DNA of 64,000 nucleotides from Chelydra serpentina (GCA_037349315.1 JBAIAC010000030.1:13227501-13291500), one strand, 5' to 3'. Shown: positions 11,785 to 22,741, counted from the stretch's first letter. Numbers and translations are program-made. The notes: generated from the letters alone by a model not told the origin.

Positions 11785-12412
11785 TCACTGAGCATCTCTC
11801 TCTACTTTTTGAATCCTTCCACTGGCTCTGCATTTTCCATCACATAAAGTTCAAGCTTCTTGCCCTCACTTTCAAGGCCCTTCACAACTCTTCCCCTCTA
11901 TTCATCTTCTCTCACCTCATCTTGTGCCATACCCCTTCCACTCTGCCTAGGATACCAGCCTTGTTTGTGTGGCCACATCTCCCACACTCATCTCTGTGCT
12001 GTTGTTCATGCCATGCCTTACAGAAGGACCTGCTTCTTAAAGCCCCTTGGCCTGGGAGAAAAAGAGGATATAAGTTACATTTTCACCCACATTACAGCCC
12101 CTTTGCACTGCCAAACTGGTGTAAAGAGGCCTTAGTGTGAAAGAAAGTTAGGCCCCAAATGCTATCCTTGAACTAAGTCATAGAGTCACTGACCTCTTCG
12201 TCTCCAAATCCCACCTCAAGAACTACTTCTGCTTGATGCCAAAATTAGATTTGAGGTAAACATCACACACACATACACACTTCAGAGCTATCATAGTGAG
12301 CACATAGCAGGCCTATGTAACTATGTGAATATGTTACAGTTACCCTTGTTCTCCTTCCCTCCTATTGTTGCATGAACTGGTTGTGGCTTCTCTTTAATTA
12401 GATTGCAAGTCA
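11785..12412 (+). pseudogene. Old L3/CR1-type LINE, end of reverse transcriptase and 3' tail
   Basis: Translation of the + strand from about 11815 gives HWLCIFHHIKFKLLALTFK followed by ALHNSSPLFIFSHL. This has the His-Trp-Leu ... Lys-x-Leu-Leu ... Thr-Phe-Lys-Ala-Leu-His pattern of the C-terminal region of CR1/L2/L3-group reverse transcriptases. A second block near 12205 (CAAATCCCACCTCAAGAACT) and AGATTGCAAGTCATC near 12400 fit the 3' end of the same LINE group. The frame is broken by stops and indels, so it is an old inactive copy. Exact clade is not certain. Confidence 0.6.
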
Positions 12413-14157
12413 TCACCATCAGCCCCGCTTCCAGAGTGGTCTCGCTACATGGGAGGATCTGCACCAGTTTGGAACTGCAACCCTAGGCCCAACTTGAAGG
12501 TCTGGTGACAACTCAATGTGTTGCGCGTGTGGAACTCTTCACTGGGAAAACATTCTTGGATGCTGGTTCCCAGTATGGTACACCTGCAGAGAAAGAGCAC
12601 CTCAACAACCCACAACCACCCACCAAACAGAGCAGTGAAAGGCTGTAGGGTGCCCATTGTTAGTAGGAGGAAGCATAAGAACAATATGAGGCTGTTGAAG
12701 AGAGAAACAAAGAGCGGAAAGGCCGGTATCGCCAAGGGTCTCTTCCTCCAAGACCCCTCACTTCCCATCATCAATGATAGTACACTGAAGATCAGTTTAT
12801 CTAGAGGTTGGTTCATTCATCAGAAACTTCCTCTTTCTTTTCCCAAATCCTCATGCTGGATGTTCTAACAGAGCCTTGTCCTCTGGTGCAGTGCTTTGTA
12901 CAAACTAAATCTACAAGACATTTGCTTGGAATTCTCTTCTCCTTCCGAAAACCTTTATGTAAATTATTGTTCCATGTTTGCTATCACATGCACATATTAG
13001 CCATACACTACGAAGTAACTGAGAATCTGTGTGTTCTGGCTAACACTATGAACTAGCTAGACACTATGGTCTCTGTCATGGCTTGTATCATGGGCCAAGA
13101 GAGTGGAAAGCTGTCTCAATGTCTGCACCAGAGCCCATAAGCATTGTCCTTGCCAAGCGCTGAGGCACACAGAATGACACTGTTGCACATCCTCTGTAAG
13201 AGTGCAGTATGCATACCCCCATCTCAGCACCAGATAGTGTATTGGAGAAAGGGTAGTAGGGCCTTGGTCACTTCCCTTTGACTGTTGAATACCTCTCGAT
13301 AGGCTTCTCTCCACTCCACTTCCTCATCATACTCAGGGAATGCATTGGCGTTCCGTCTTCCTTTATATAGTTGATGGAATAGGGGAAGAAAGGACTCCTT
13401 CTCCTTCCATTTGCATGCAAACACACTGGGGCTAATAGACTTTAGCCAAATATTGCCCACTCAAATAATATTTTGAGAGGGATAGATTTGCAGTTGCAAA
13501 GGATCTCAAACTACACAGCACAAGGAAATGTTGATAAAGTTTCTAAGTATAACAGAGAAGGAAAGAATTGAGATGAGCTTGACATTATTGTGTGGGGTGT
13601 GATCAGTTTTCATTTTCTCTGTAAAACCCTAATTAATTCACATAATTTTCTATTGAGGAATGTCTTGCAACAATTATGTGACTTAACAAGCTTAGTGATT
13701 GAGCCTCAAATGAAAGTAACTGAATATTCATGAAGACCATATGTGCATTTCATTTAGAGTCAATATTGCTTCAGTTTTGCAAAATTGGTTCTAATAGCTG
13801 TAAATATTACCTGGGTGAATGACAAAATATTCAAACTTTTCTGCTTCAAGTATTAAAATGCACCACTGACTTTTATTTTCAGGTCCTATCCACATGAAAT
13901 TCAAATATTTCCCAAGAGATGTGCTTGATTTCAAAAAGGGCAATTTAGAATGTAAACACTCTGAAGAGTATCTTCCAACCACAGTCTTTTTTGTGGGGGT
14001 GGTTGTTTTTATTCCTGATTGTACAGATGCCCATATTTGTGATTTTGTTATTTAAAATGAGTCATCAGCTCTTTGTAAGGCAGTCCTGTTTATTAGACTA
14101 TGTTAAAAAGTTAATATCAAAACAATGAATACGCAAAATGAATACATTCTAAAAATG
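12413..14157. other. No recognised gene; one unclassified coding-like stretch
   Basis: Most of this is unique AT-rich DNA. A minus-strand stretch at 13060-13460 is described separately. Frames at 12445-12868 run open on both strands but show no domain or plausible protein composition. Confidence 0.45.
13060..13460 (-). pseudogene. Unclassified coding-like stretch with two in-frame stops
   Basis: One minus-strand frame reads about 130 codons with only two TGA stops. It includes the hydrophilic segment FPEYDEEVEWREAYREVFNS, then QREVTKALLPFLQYTIWC, a stop, and DGGMHTALLQRMCNSVIL. There is no ATG at the start of the open part, which begins at a GTG. I do not recognise the protein. It may be a fragment of a processed pseudogene or transposon gene, or chance. 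An overlapping frame at 13057-13314 is probably a shadow. Confidence 0.25.
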
Positions 14158-14205
14158 TAGAATCATAGAACCCATAAGGGTAGACGGGACGACAAGGGCT
14201 ATATA
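14158..14205 (-). mobile_element. CR1 3' terminus, short fragment
   Basis: AGAATCATAGAACCCATAAG followed by GGTAGACGGGACGACAAGGG resembles the reverse complement of the CR1 3' tail (ATTCTATG octamers preceded by the pyrimidine-rich CR1 end). It is short and diverged. Confidence 0.4.
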
Positions 14206-14462
14206 GTTACATTTGCAAAAGTTAGAACACAAAGTCATCATTTGGACACAAAGTCTTTTTTGTTTTATAGGCACATTGTTAAGGCTCAGAATCCCAAAGG
14301 GTGACATTCCCTAATATTTAGGTTTGAGAGTTTTTCCTTAATGCTAATAGAAAAGACTGTCACATCTTCAAGATGAGAATTAAAACAGAGATGGCATCTA
14401 GTTTAAAGATGGAGCTTGGTAAGTTTATGAACAGGATTATACGATGAAGTTGCCTGTGACAA

Positions 14463-14680
14463 GGGGACTGGACTCAATGACCCAGGAAGTCTCATCCAGT
14501 CCGTTAGGCGCCAACTCCATGTGTGCTCCATGGCTGGAAAACCCATGGAAAAAAATTAGTGGGTGGTTAGCACCCACCAGCATCCAAGCTCCCCCCACCC
14601 CACAGGCCCTCCTGCCCGCCAGCAGCCACCGATCAACTCATCCCCTGATCCCCCTCCCTCCCAGCGCCTCCACAACAATT
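14463..14680. repeat. Fragments of a CR1/SINE tail and a hAT-like repeat
   Basis: GGGACTGGACTCAATGACCC resembles the CR1/SINE tail. From about 14555 the sequence (GTGGTTAGCACCCACCAGCA, then C-rich) has the look of the interior of a GC-rich turtle hAT MITE. It abuts the retroviral leader at about 14677 with no visible LTR between. Boundaries are approximate. Confidence 0.35.
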
Positions 14681-14698
14681 TGGGCGCTCGTCCGGGAT
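14681..14698 (+). promoter_or_regulatory. Retroviral primer binding site, tRNA-Pro type
   Basis: TGGGCGCTCGTCCGGGAT differs at one position from the tRNA-Pro primer binding site used by gammaretroviruses. It is preceded by ACAACA and ATT, as expected for an LTR end plus short spacer. It marks the 5' leader of an ERV1-type endogenous retrovirus. No copy of the matching LTR could be recognised upstream. Confidence 0.8.
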
Positions 14699-15320
14699 CC
14701 ACGATGATTCTCCAGCTCGGAGGACCGCAAACAGTTCTTCCACTGAATCCACGGCCGGCTGTCTACAGATGAGATACTTGAATCTCTATTGGGGTTTTCG
14801 GTGGAGGACTGCCCGTAGGCTCTTGGTTGGGTGAGTTCGTGCTGGAATCGGAATTGTTTTCTCTCAGATACACCAGACGCCATTTGGGTTTCCCCGGGAA
14901 GAGCCAGGGTGTAGCTAGGCAGGAGCAAAGGTAGGCTCCTGTGGGTGCCGGTATAGGGGAGGCTGGTAAGTCTCGGATGGTCCGAGACCTAGGACTCACC
15001 CTCGTAGTGTGAACACATGAGAGGTGAACGGGTCTATAGAGATCCGAATCCTCGTCACACCTGTATGAATGCGGGCAGCGGAAAGATGCCCAGAGTGCCT
15101 CGCGAGGTTTTTTGACCCATGACCGAGGTGATTCTAACGCAAGCTCCGTGTGCCCCAACTAGTCGGCCGATAAAAGGCCGGGCGAAGGTAACGCAACTCT
15201 ACACGGCATCGTCCGGTGAGAAGCTAGCCCAAGCCTAGGTGTGTGTGTGTCCCCACCCTTTTGTGTCTTCGGACAATCCCTCAACCTCTTTCCCTACCCC
15301 TCCACCACCTACCGATGGAT
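14699..15320 (+). mobile_element. Endogenous retrovirus (ERV1-like) 5' leader
   Basis: The roughly 600 bases after the primer binding site lack long frames, as expected of a retroviral leader, and are richer in CpG than the flanks. A good splice-donor sequence, CTG|GTAAGT, lies at 14963-14971. No gag, pol or env coding sequence follows; the DNA returns to host-like sequence by about 15330. This is therefore a remnant only. Where the provirus breaks off cannot be fixed precisely. Confidence 0.6.
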
Positions 15321-15329
15321 CCTGAGCCA

Positions 15330-17375
15330 CTAGCTGATCTGAGCATCTGACCTGAAGCAACAGAGTAAGCAGAACAATTGGAAGCCAGTGCCTGTGTCCA
15401 GTCCTATATCTCTATGACAACTGAGCAGGACTGGGAGCCAGGAACTCCCAACTTCTCCTCCTAGCTCTTCCGCGCCTTCATTGCAGGGACTTGGGCAAGC
15501 AACCTTCCCCAAGCAGTAATGGGAAAGATTCTCAGCTGATGTACATGGGAAGAGCTGCAGTGGCGCCAATGGAGCTCTGCCCATTTACACCAGCTAAGGA
15601 TTTGGCTCACTAGGTACGAGTATAACAATCCTACTACTTAGGGTCCTTGAAAATATAACTAATCCTTGCGAAGTACTGTACAAATATTAAAGTGTTAAGT
15701 ATGATTGCCTATAGACTTGAAATGGTGGACCTTCAGCGAAGTGACCCAGCAATGATCAGCCCAGAATCTTGTGTTTGTCATGGACAGAAACGTATACATT
15801 AAGGGTGTGTGCACACATGTCCCATATCCTCTACCATGCTCCCTGCCCAGCTCTATTTTGCAAGGGAACTAAATTGACATGGTTTATGCTCATTAGATAC
15901 TTCAAAGAACAACAGTTTCCTCATCATTTTCACTTCTGACAGCTCCCAAGAAGTGAGCTGTTGCATAGATCTAATGAGGACATAACAAGCATGCACACAT
16001 TTTCTTCGTGGAGCTGATCCAAACCCTACGGACATCAATAAGGTTTATCCATTGCCTTCATGCGCTTTGAATAAAACCCCATGCATATGCCCAAATCTCT
16101 GATCCCAGCAGATTCAGCATTCTGGGTTTGGTGTGGTGGGTCACACAGCCAAACCTCAGGGTTTTTAAGACTGCTGTAGCCTTTCCTCCCCTCCCCGGCA
16201 GAGGCTGGTGGTGTCTGGTGTATTTGTGGGTTGTACATGTGAAAATTAGAGAAGGATGTTCAATTTTTGGCTTGTCAGCTTTGATATACTCCTAAGGGCT
16301 ATCTATACTCAGTGAGAATATCATCTGGACAGTGTACATTTTATATCCTCCTGGTGACAGTATGATGACTCTGGTGACAGTATAATGACTGTCTGTACAT
16401 TTTCAAAGCACCTCAAAAGGGATTTTTCATTAACATTCACGGGTTTTACACTGTTAAAACCCTGCAATATACTCTTATGGTTTATTGGTCTTTGGAGAAA
16501 GCCTGTGTGATAGGCTCATTTGCCTATTGTTTGAATCTGAAGATACATAGAAATAAGTGTGTATCACTGAAGAGAGCTATTTATATTGGTCTCTTAGCAG
16601 CTCTTTTCTCTCTTTAATTCCAACAGGCAATGCAGATATTGTACAGTTCAAGCCAATCTCACTATATTACACACATACAGTTTTTCAATAAGCACTTGAC
16701 ATCTTAGGATGTCATCCTAAACCATCACTGTTTTCTACCATAAAAGGCAATGTTTCAAGAGATTCAAAACTCCGAGTCACTTGCAATCAGATAGTACCTG
16801 ACAGTCCTGAGTCCATTTTACACCTGAAATCGTCTGCCATTTGAATCAGATGCATGGCAAGGGGCAGCAAAGGTGGGATGGTCTTCTGCACACAACCCTG
16901 AAGGACTGTGGTGGCAAGGAGAGTTTCCAGCTGTAAAAAGAGTTTCATTGCTGTCATTGTCTAGGTCAATAGGTTCAGTTCTCACTGCCTGCACATCTAA
17001 AGGGTTTGAAGACCAAGTTCCATGCATTCCATACACTGCATCAGCGGGAAGATAAGGGCTATGTTAATCAATTAAATCCAGCCTGGGGGTCAAATCAAAA
17101 AAACTCTATTGACTTCAGTACGGCTACATTAATTTACACCAGCTGAGGATTTGTCTCTACATGTCTGGTCACTAGTTTAGCTGACAAAAAACAACTAAGC
17201 TTCACTAGTAAAGCAACTGGCATGATATTAGCACACCAACTGAAATACCGTTCCTGCCGCTGAACGGAACATGTTTGCCACACTATAGGTTGTATTTGTT
17301 TTCATGAGCCAGGCAGAGAATAGTTCCTAATGTCCCTTATCACCTCTCTTCAGACTCATCCACTAATATAAATAA
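15330..17375. other. No gene seen
   Basis: Short frames only. ACACCAGCTAAGGATTTGGC at about 15586 and ACACCAGCTGAGGATTTG at about 17137 are ends of an old palindromic repeat. The rest is unassigned. Confidence 0.5.
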
Positions 17376-17379
17376 GTAT

Positions 17380-18102
17380 TGTGACAAAGCTCTGACCTTA
17401 TCTCTGTGGGTCCCGTGCTTCCTGGAAGATTTCGCTAACCTCAGAGGCTCACTGTGACCCTCCACGTATCCCTTCTCTCTCTAGAGGCAAGGGTCACCAC
17501 CTACTGGGCCATTTTCATCATAAGCCAGCAAGGGAGGTGAGGAGAAGCTACCCTCCCTTGCATAGTCTCTGTTGTCTCCCAGTCTCAGTGATTAATCGGG
17601 GGGGGGGGGGGGGGAAGGGAGGAGCCCGGGCCCACCCTCTACTCCAGGCTCCAGCCCAGGGACCCTAATAGTATCAGCTATGGTAGCTAACTTTATGGAA
17701 ACAGGATGCGTACAATTCCCTGGGCCACTTCCCCCCAGCAGCCCCCACATCAATATCTACTTTACCCTTACCTCAGGGCCTCCTTCCTTGTGCCTGATAT
17801 GGTTTGTACTGCTCATTTTCTCCAACAGCCCGGCTTCCTCCTACAGCTCCTGACGCGCGCACCCACCTGACTAATGGGAGGCTTTTAACTAGTTTCGGCC
17901 AGCCCCTGATTGGCTTCAGGTGTCCCAATCAACCTAGCGGTCTTCCCTGCCTTCTGGAAAGATCTTAATTGGCCCCAGGTGTCTTAATTGACCTGGAGTA
18001 GCTGCCATTTGCTTATCCTGGTAACAGGGATTTATTTAGCCTGTGGCTGATATATCTGTCTCCCACTACTTTGCTATAGCCATCTGGCTTTGACCTGTCA
18101 CA
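17380..18102 (-). mobile_element. Solo LTR, 723 bp, 4-bp target duplication GTAT
   Basis: The element starts TGTGACAAAGCTCTGACC and ends GACCTGTCACA, giving TG...CA ends. GTAT flanks both sides (17376-17379 and 18103-18106). Read on the minus strand it carries CCAATTAAG and CCAATCAGG boxes followed by GTTAAAAGCC, a proper promoter order, which sets its orientation. It is homologous to the LTR at 2142-2751. A 17-base G run lies inside at 17598-17614. No internal retroelement genes flank it, so it is a solo LTR left by recombination. Confidence 0.88.
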
Positions 18103-18106
18103 GTAT

Positions 18107-19183
18107 GTTTTGGCTGGGTTTTTCAGATCCACTTCTCAGACAATGAGGCTTTGCATGTCTAACACAAAACTACTGGAAGGCTTTGAGAATTTCTGTTGGA
18201 TTATGGGCAGCTCAGGTCAGAAAAAGCAATCTTGGCTACAGTTAGCCATATTTTAGCTGACTTTCCCATTCCACTGACACTGTGCTTGACCCAGCCCTGT
18301 ACAATGTTCCTATCTTTATCCACTTGTTAGATGCCTTCATTAATAAAACGTAATGGGCCAGATCCTCAGCTGGTGAAAATCCGCATAGCTCTCACCCAAT
18401 ATTTGTGCTCTCTTTCTATCAAGCACTGGGGGTAAAAATGGCAATCAGATTTAATGATTCATTGTCATGAGCAGTCAATAAAAGTAATCTGGATGGTTAA
18501 GACCAGAAGATTCAATAGGCACTTTTTTTAACCAGCTATATTTTTGGATTTTATTCAATGGTTTTATTGTAGTCAGTCATCCCTTTTCTTTTAATACTTG
18601 AAATGCTCTGTATAAAAATTAAGATAGAATGATCCCAGATATTATACATTTTTATCTCATATTAAGATGATTACATTTATTTTAAATTTAAAATACTAAT
18701 TAAGTGTCCTTGAGAAAGTTAGTATACATAGTATACTGTAGTAGAAGTAGGACACATTCATTTTTTCAAGATATGCTCACACTAGCTTCCATAGGAAGCA
18801 AGCTAACATGCTGAACACTAAATCGGAAATTATCCTTTCAACTATACAAATTTTAAATTAGTTAGACAACCTGATTACACATACATTTGCATAACAATGT
18901 AACTGCAAGTCCTTAGAGCATTTTCCAAATATCTAATATCATTTCTATCCAACTTCATAAGAGTCAGAACCAAAAGTCCACTGAACACACCTATTTTTAG
19001 GATGCCTTTTATTTAAAAAAAAAACTATAAATGAAATTGACATTTTCAGGCAAACTTGTAATCTCCTCAAAAATAGAGGTAATTGTGTTGACATATATAC
19101 TTAGACTTCTGTAAAGCATTTCCCTTAGCACAGCATGATATTCTAATAAAAAAGTTAGCATAATACAAAATTAATGCATCACT
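18107..19183. other. No gene seen; AT-rich
   Basis: A palindromic-repeat end, GGGCCAGATCCTCAGCTGGT, lies at about 18356. The rest is AT-rich without long frames or recognisable families. Confidence 0.5.
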
Positions 19184-19295
19184 GTAACAGGGTCACACTC
19201 ACCTCTCGCAAGTGCCCCCTGGCCAAGCGTTTGTGCTTGTAATCGCTCTCTGTGGTGGGTCTTCGGTGACTCAGCCCTCCAGCCAAGTCATACAC
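19184..19295. mobile_element. Partial LTR-like sequence
   Basis: TGTAACAGGGTCACACTCAC at the left edge looks like an LTR start, and the following CCCCTGGCC and TGACTCAGCCCTCCAGCC blocks resemble turtle LTR sequence. It is cut off by the hAT-like end at 19296. Confidence 0.4.
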
Positions 19296-19401
19296 CAGTG
19301 GTAGGCAACCTGCATCCCATCAAGGTAATCCGCTGGCGGGATGCGAGATAGTTTGTTTACATTGACAATCCGCAGGCACGGCCGCCCACAGCTCCCAGAT
19401 A
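19296..19401. mobile_element. hAT (Charlie-like) element, left-end fragment
   Basis: CAGTGGTAGGCAACCTGCAT is a hAT-type terminus and GCAGGCACGGCCGCCCACAG follows, as in hAT elements with GC-rich interiors. No matching right terminus was found, so it is truncated. Confidence 0.5.
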
Positions 19402-19629
19402 TCACTATGCATCATTCTAAGCCCAGCAGTGATGCATGCTGGACAGGTGTCAAAAGCCAAGAAATATAATTTAACTACTAAGAAGTGTACCGAGACTTTT
19501 TAGCTTTTATTATTAAATGCTAGTAGAAGCATTTGTGTGAGTGAAGAAGCAGGTTCCAGGAAGATTATTTTTAAAGGTAAAATTGGCATTTATCCAATTG
19601 ACTGGAAGTCAATGTAAGGAGCTGGTGTC

Positions 19630-19995
19630 ACAACCAGGACATGGGTGTTCAAGCCCGGTGGTTGGAACAGGAGCCACAAACCAGAGTCAAGCCAAGGGTC
19701 AGAGCTGGAGTTGAGTTAGGGGCAGCACTTAGGATTCAAGCCAATGGTTAGAGCCAGAGTCAGGAGCAAGCCAGGAGAGGGCAGACTGGGAACAAGGGAG
19801 GCACAGGAGCACTCACAGCTGTGAGCATAAACGTTGAGCCTGCTGAGCTTAAAAGCAGGTCTGCTGACTCCCTTCAGCCAATCAGGTGGGTGAGCCAATC
19901 AGTAGACCTGTCACAACCCAGCTGAGCTCATGAACCTGCCTGGAGGCTGGGTTGACTAGTCCTCAGGCTTAGCTAAAGCAGCTCACTCATGACAG
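19630..19995 (-). mobile_element. LTR, TG...CA ends, related to the LTR at 29027-29540
   Basis: It begins TGTCACAACCAGGACATGG and ends CACTCATGACA; flanks GCTGG and GGTGG match at four of five bases. The interior consists of GTCAGAG/GAGTCAGG-type blocks. Read on the minus strand it has two ATTGG boxes (GATTGGCT, GATTGGCT) then CTGCTTTTAAG, a promoter-like order. A related promoter section lies on the + strand at 28336-28410. Confidence 0.6.
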
Positions 19996-20017
19996 GTGGG
20001 CAGCTGACTCCCATCTG

Positions 20018-20140
20018 TAGGGTGACCAGATGTCCTGATTTTATAGGGACAGTCCCGATTTTGGGGTCTTTTTCTTATATAGGCTCCTATTATCCTCCAG
20101 TCCCGTCCCAATTTTTCACATTTGCTGTCTGGTCACCCTA
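20018..20140. mobile_element. hAT-type MITE, 123 bp, exact 8-bp target duplication
   Basis: Inverted termini TAGGGTGACCAGATGTCC and TGTCTGGTCACCCTA enclose a short non-coding core with TTTTATAGGGACAGTCCCGA. CCCATCTG flanks both ends (20010-20017, 20141-20148). This is a high-copy short element in reptiles. Confidence 0.93.
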
Positions 20141-20148
20141 CCCATCTG

Positions 20149-20955
20149 TGTCTTTGTAAAAAATCTCTCTCTTTGTTTCTAAACGTTACCCAGAGCACGA
20201 CTTTGTTCCTTCAAGTGATATCTCCCCAACCACATATATAAATGAAGAGGATGGGCAAGAACTTCAGTTGATTTAAAGCAACATATCTGAATTGACATCA
20301 ATGGATCTATGCTGATTTATAGCAGCTGAGGCTCTGGCCCTATAATTCTATCTTTGCTTTATCCTCATGATTTCTGCTGCTTGTGTCCTTGAGCAGACTT
20401 ATTATATATGGCTGTGATGTTGCTCCTCTCAGAATTTTTCAGATAGAACAGGTCACAGTACATGCTTGCAAAGGACATAAAAAAGGAATACAGGGGTATT
20501 CTAAGCAAGAAAGAAGGGGAGCACTCCATAATAATTACATCAGCATCAGTCTTTGTATTCTATTAACATAACAAGACTTGAACTAAACTAATGGATCCCT
20601 AACTTCAAGGTCACCATTACTTTTCTCTGGAAGCATTGTGGCAGCACTATAAAGTAGTTGTAAAACTACAAAAAATAAAATTTTTGACCTAATGTTTTCA
20701 TTCAATGAGATGCAGCAAAGTACATTTGTCTAAATAGTGCAACCACTTCTGTGTCGGATTGTTTAATTTAATTTAAAAGGGGTTAAATGAAGATGCTAAA
20801 TTAAACTGCAACATTGAGACCTGATTCCAGTGTTCCCCAGGTTCATCAAGGGGTCACGCTTTCTTATGCTGGGATTTAGTTTCTTGAATATAGAGGATTT
20901 AAATAGATTTTTTTTTAAAAAAAATCCATCAAATCTGTTTTCAATGGAAAATTAG
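20149..20955. other. No gene seen
   Basis: A palindromic-repeat relic (TGAATTGACATCAATGGATC ... GCAGCTGAGGCTCTGGCCC) lies at about 20265-20342. The rest has no recognisable content. Confidence 0.5.
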
Positions 20956-20957
20956 GT

Positions 20958-21405
20958 TTTCAACTAAACAAAATTTCTCAAAAAGAGATCTGATTTCCAT
21001 TAAAAAATGAAATGCCCCAAACCCAAAATATTTTGATTTGGAAATGCTGCCATAGTACCTCATGGGAGTTGTAATTTAATAGCTTCATGTCTCTATTCTC
21101 CTCTATGGGCAAAGCTTCCTGCTGGACTAAATCTCTACTGATGCACAACATTTTGAGAGTCCAAGGATGCATGACATCTGCCTACCAACAGGGCAGATCA
21201 TGGTGCATCATGGTAGATGTAGTTCAACCAGGGAGCCTTGCTGTAGAGGAGAATGGAAGCATGGAGGCACCCAAACTGCAACTCACATGAAGCCCATAGA
21301 ACATTTCTGAATCAAAATATTTTGGGTTTGGGCCAAAAAATTTCAACACTCTAATTGTTGCTGAAAAGTAATTTGTTTTCTGAAGAAATAAACCATTTCC
21401 AACCA
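20958..21405. repeat. Large foldback (inverted-repeat) element, about 450 bp
   Basis: The left arm contains CCCAAACCCAAAATATTTTG at about 21017 and the right arm its inverse CAAAATATTTTGGGTTTGGG at about 21315. Pairing continues outward and inward: ATGGGAGTTGTAATTT against AACTGCAACTCACAT, and ATTCTCCTCTA (about 21093) against TAGAGGAGAAT (about 21244). A related copy is at 47520-47770. Confidence 0.75.
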
Positions 21406-21689
21406 TTTATTGATTTAAGATAGACATCAAAGCTTTTCTAAAATGTAGGGTGCTTGGATCTGGAGATTTGGGAGGGAGAGGTACACAACTGGAGGATTCC
21501 TTCTACATGAGACTCTTGGGATACAATACGACTCGTTGATCCCTGCAGTACCCCACAAACCATCTTCTTGGCAGCTCACTACATTGCTATTTATCATAAC
21601 TCTTTGTTAATGTCATTGTATCCAATTTCAGTCTATGGGATAGTGTTTTTATTCAAGTCAGTTTGAATTAGATTTCCAGTTAAGATTTT

Positions 21690-21886
21690 GGATATGCCTA
21701 CACTGCAATATGAGCCTGGGCTCAGACCCAGGCTCAAGCCCTAACCCCACTTCTAGCTACACACAAATCTCTCTGACTCAGGCTCAGACACAGGGTCCTA
21801 CGACCCCACAGGGATGGAGGGTACAAGCCCAAGTCCAGCTGGGACCTAAGGTTCAAATCCGATTGTTTTGCAGTGCAGACACAGCC
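21690..21886. mobile_element. Harbinger-like MITE, diverged
   Basis: GGATATGCCTACACTGCAA on the left is inverted as GCAGTGCAGACACAGCC on the right. The interior holds repeated GGCTCAGACCCAGGCTCA-type words. The termini follow the window's Harbinger pattern (GGN..GYCTACACT). Confidence 0.6.
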
Positions 21887-22348
21887 ACTCTGGACTCAGG
21901 CCTGGGAAACCACCAAGGCTGTCCCACAAATCCCTGTACCAGTATTCTTTATCCTCTCTATCCCACAAGTCACCAATCAACTCCTAGGAAATGGAGGCAA
22001 CCACCTCAGTTCAAATACAGCTCAAAATTTAACCTTTCCATTTTATTCTGACTGCTGAGCTGCAAACAGAGTGAACCTTCTTCTTCATTTTGCAATGGCC
22101 ACCAGTCAGAAGTCCTTTGCCAAGCATGCTCCTTCCTAGTCATGGTAGCATAGCCAGGAGATTGGACAAGTCTCTACCAGGAGTCTCTCTCAGTTGGACT
22201 CACTGAACAGAGCTCACAGTGTGAAGCAGGAGTGCTGAAGGCCCAGAGATCCAATCTAAGGAGGCAATGAAACCGCATGGCTTACCCTGGAGAAAATTGA
22301 GACCCCCCCCCTGGGAGGCCAGGCACATGGAACTGGTTCCTCCTAGAG

Positions 22349-22733
22349 CAGTGGTCCCCAACCTTTCTGTGGCCAAGAGCACATTCATCCCTTCATCAGA
22401 GTGTGGCGGGCAGTGACACTTCTCGGCGGCATTTCGGTGGCGATGGTTCTCCGCCGGAAGCGCACCTCGGCGGCATTTCAGTGAAAGCTTCTCCGCCGGA
22501 AGCGCTCCTCCGTGGCATTTTCAGCAAAAGCTTCTCCGCCAGAAGCGCTCCTCAGCGGCATTTCGGCAAAAGCTTCTCCACCGGAAGCTCTGCGCAGCGG
22601 CATTTCAGTGGTGACGCTTCTCTGGCGGATGCTCCTCTCCTCTTCCTTCCTTGGCACCGGCCCTGACGGCGGGCACACATAAATGTCCCGGTGGGCGCCC
22701 TGGCGCCCGTGGGCACCACGTTGGGGACCACTG
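22349..22733. mobile_element. hAT (Charlie-like) MITE, 385 bp, exact 8-bp target duplication
   Basis: CAGTGGTCCCCAACCTTTCT on the left is mirrored by CGTTGGGGACCACTG on the right. TCCTAGAG flanks both sides (22341-22348, 22734-22741). The interior contains a tandem array described separately. Frames through it on both strands are repeat-driven and not genes. Confidence 0.93.
22436..22632. repeat. 42-bp tandem array inside the hAT MITE
   Basis: A unit with CTTCTCCGCCGGAAGCGCTC followed by CTCGGCGGCATTTCAGCAAA repeats four to five times. The CCGCC word recurs at 22451, 22493, 22536 and (as CCACC) 22578, a spacing of 42-43 bases. Units differ by several substitutions. Confidence 0.85.
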
Positions 22734-22741
22734 TCCTAGAG

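Noticed and set aside
12445..12868. Frames of 116 (+) and 123 (-) codons over the same DNA
   Set aside because: Both strands are open by chance; neither has a recognisable domain or a supported start.
15315..15350. ATG after the retroviral leader as a gag start
   Set aside because: The frame stops after about 11 codons and nothing gag-like follows.
22436..22632. Possible CRISPR-like array (regular 42-bp spacing)
   Set aside because: The units are contiguous tandem repeats with no spacers, inside a eukaryotic hAT MITE.
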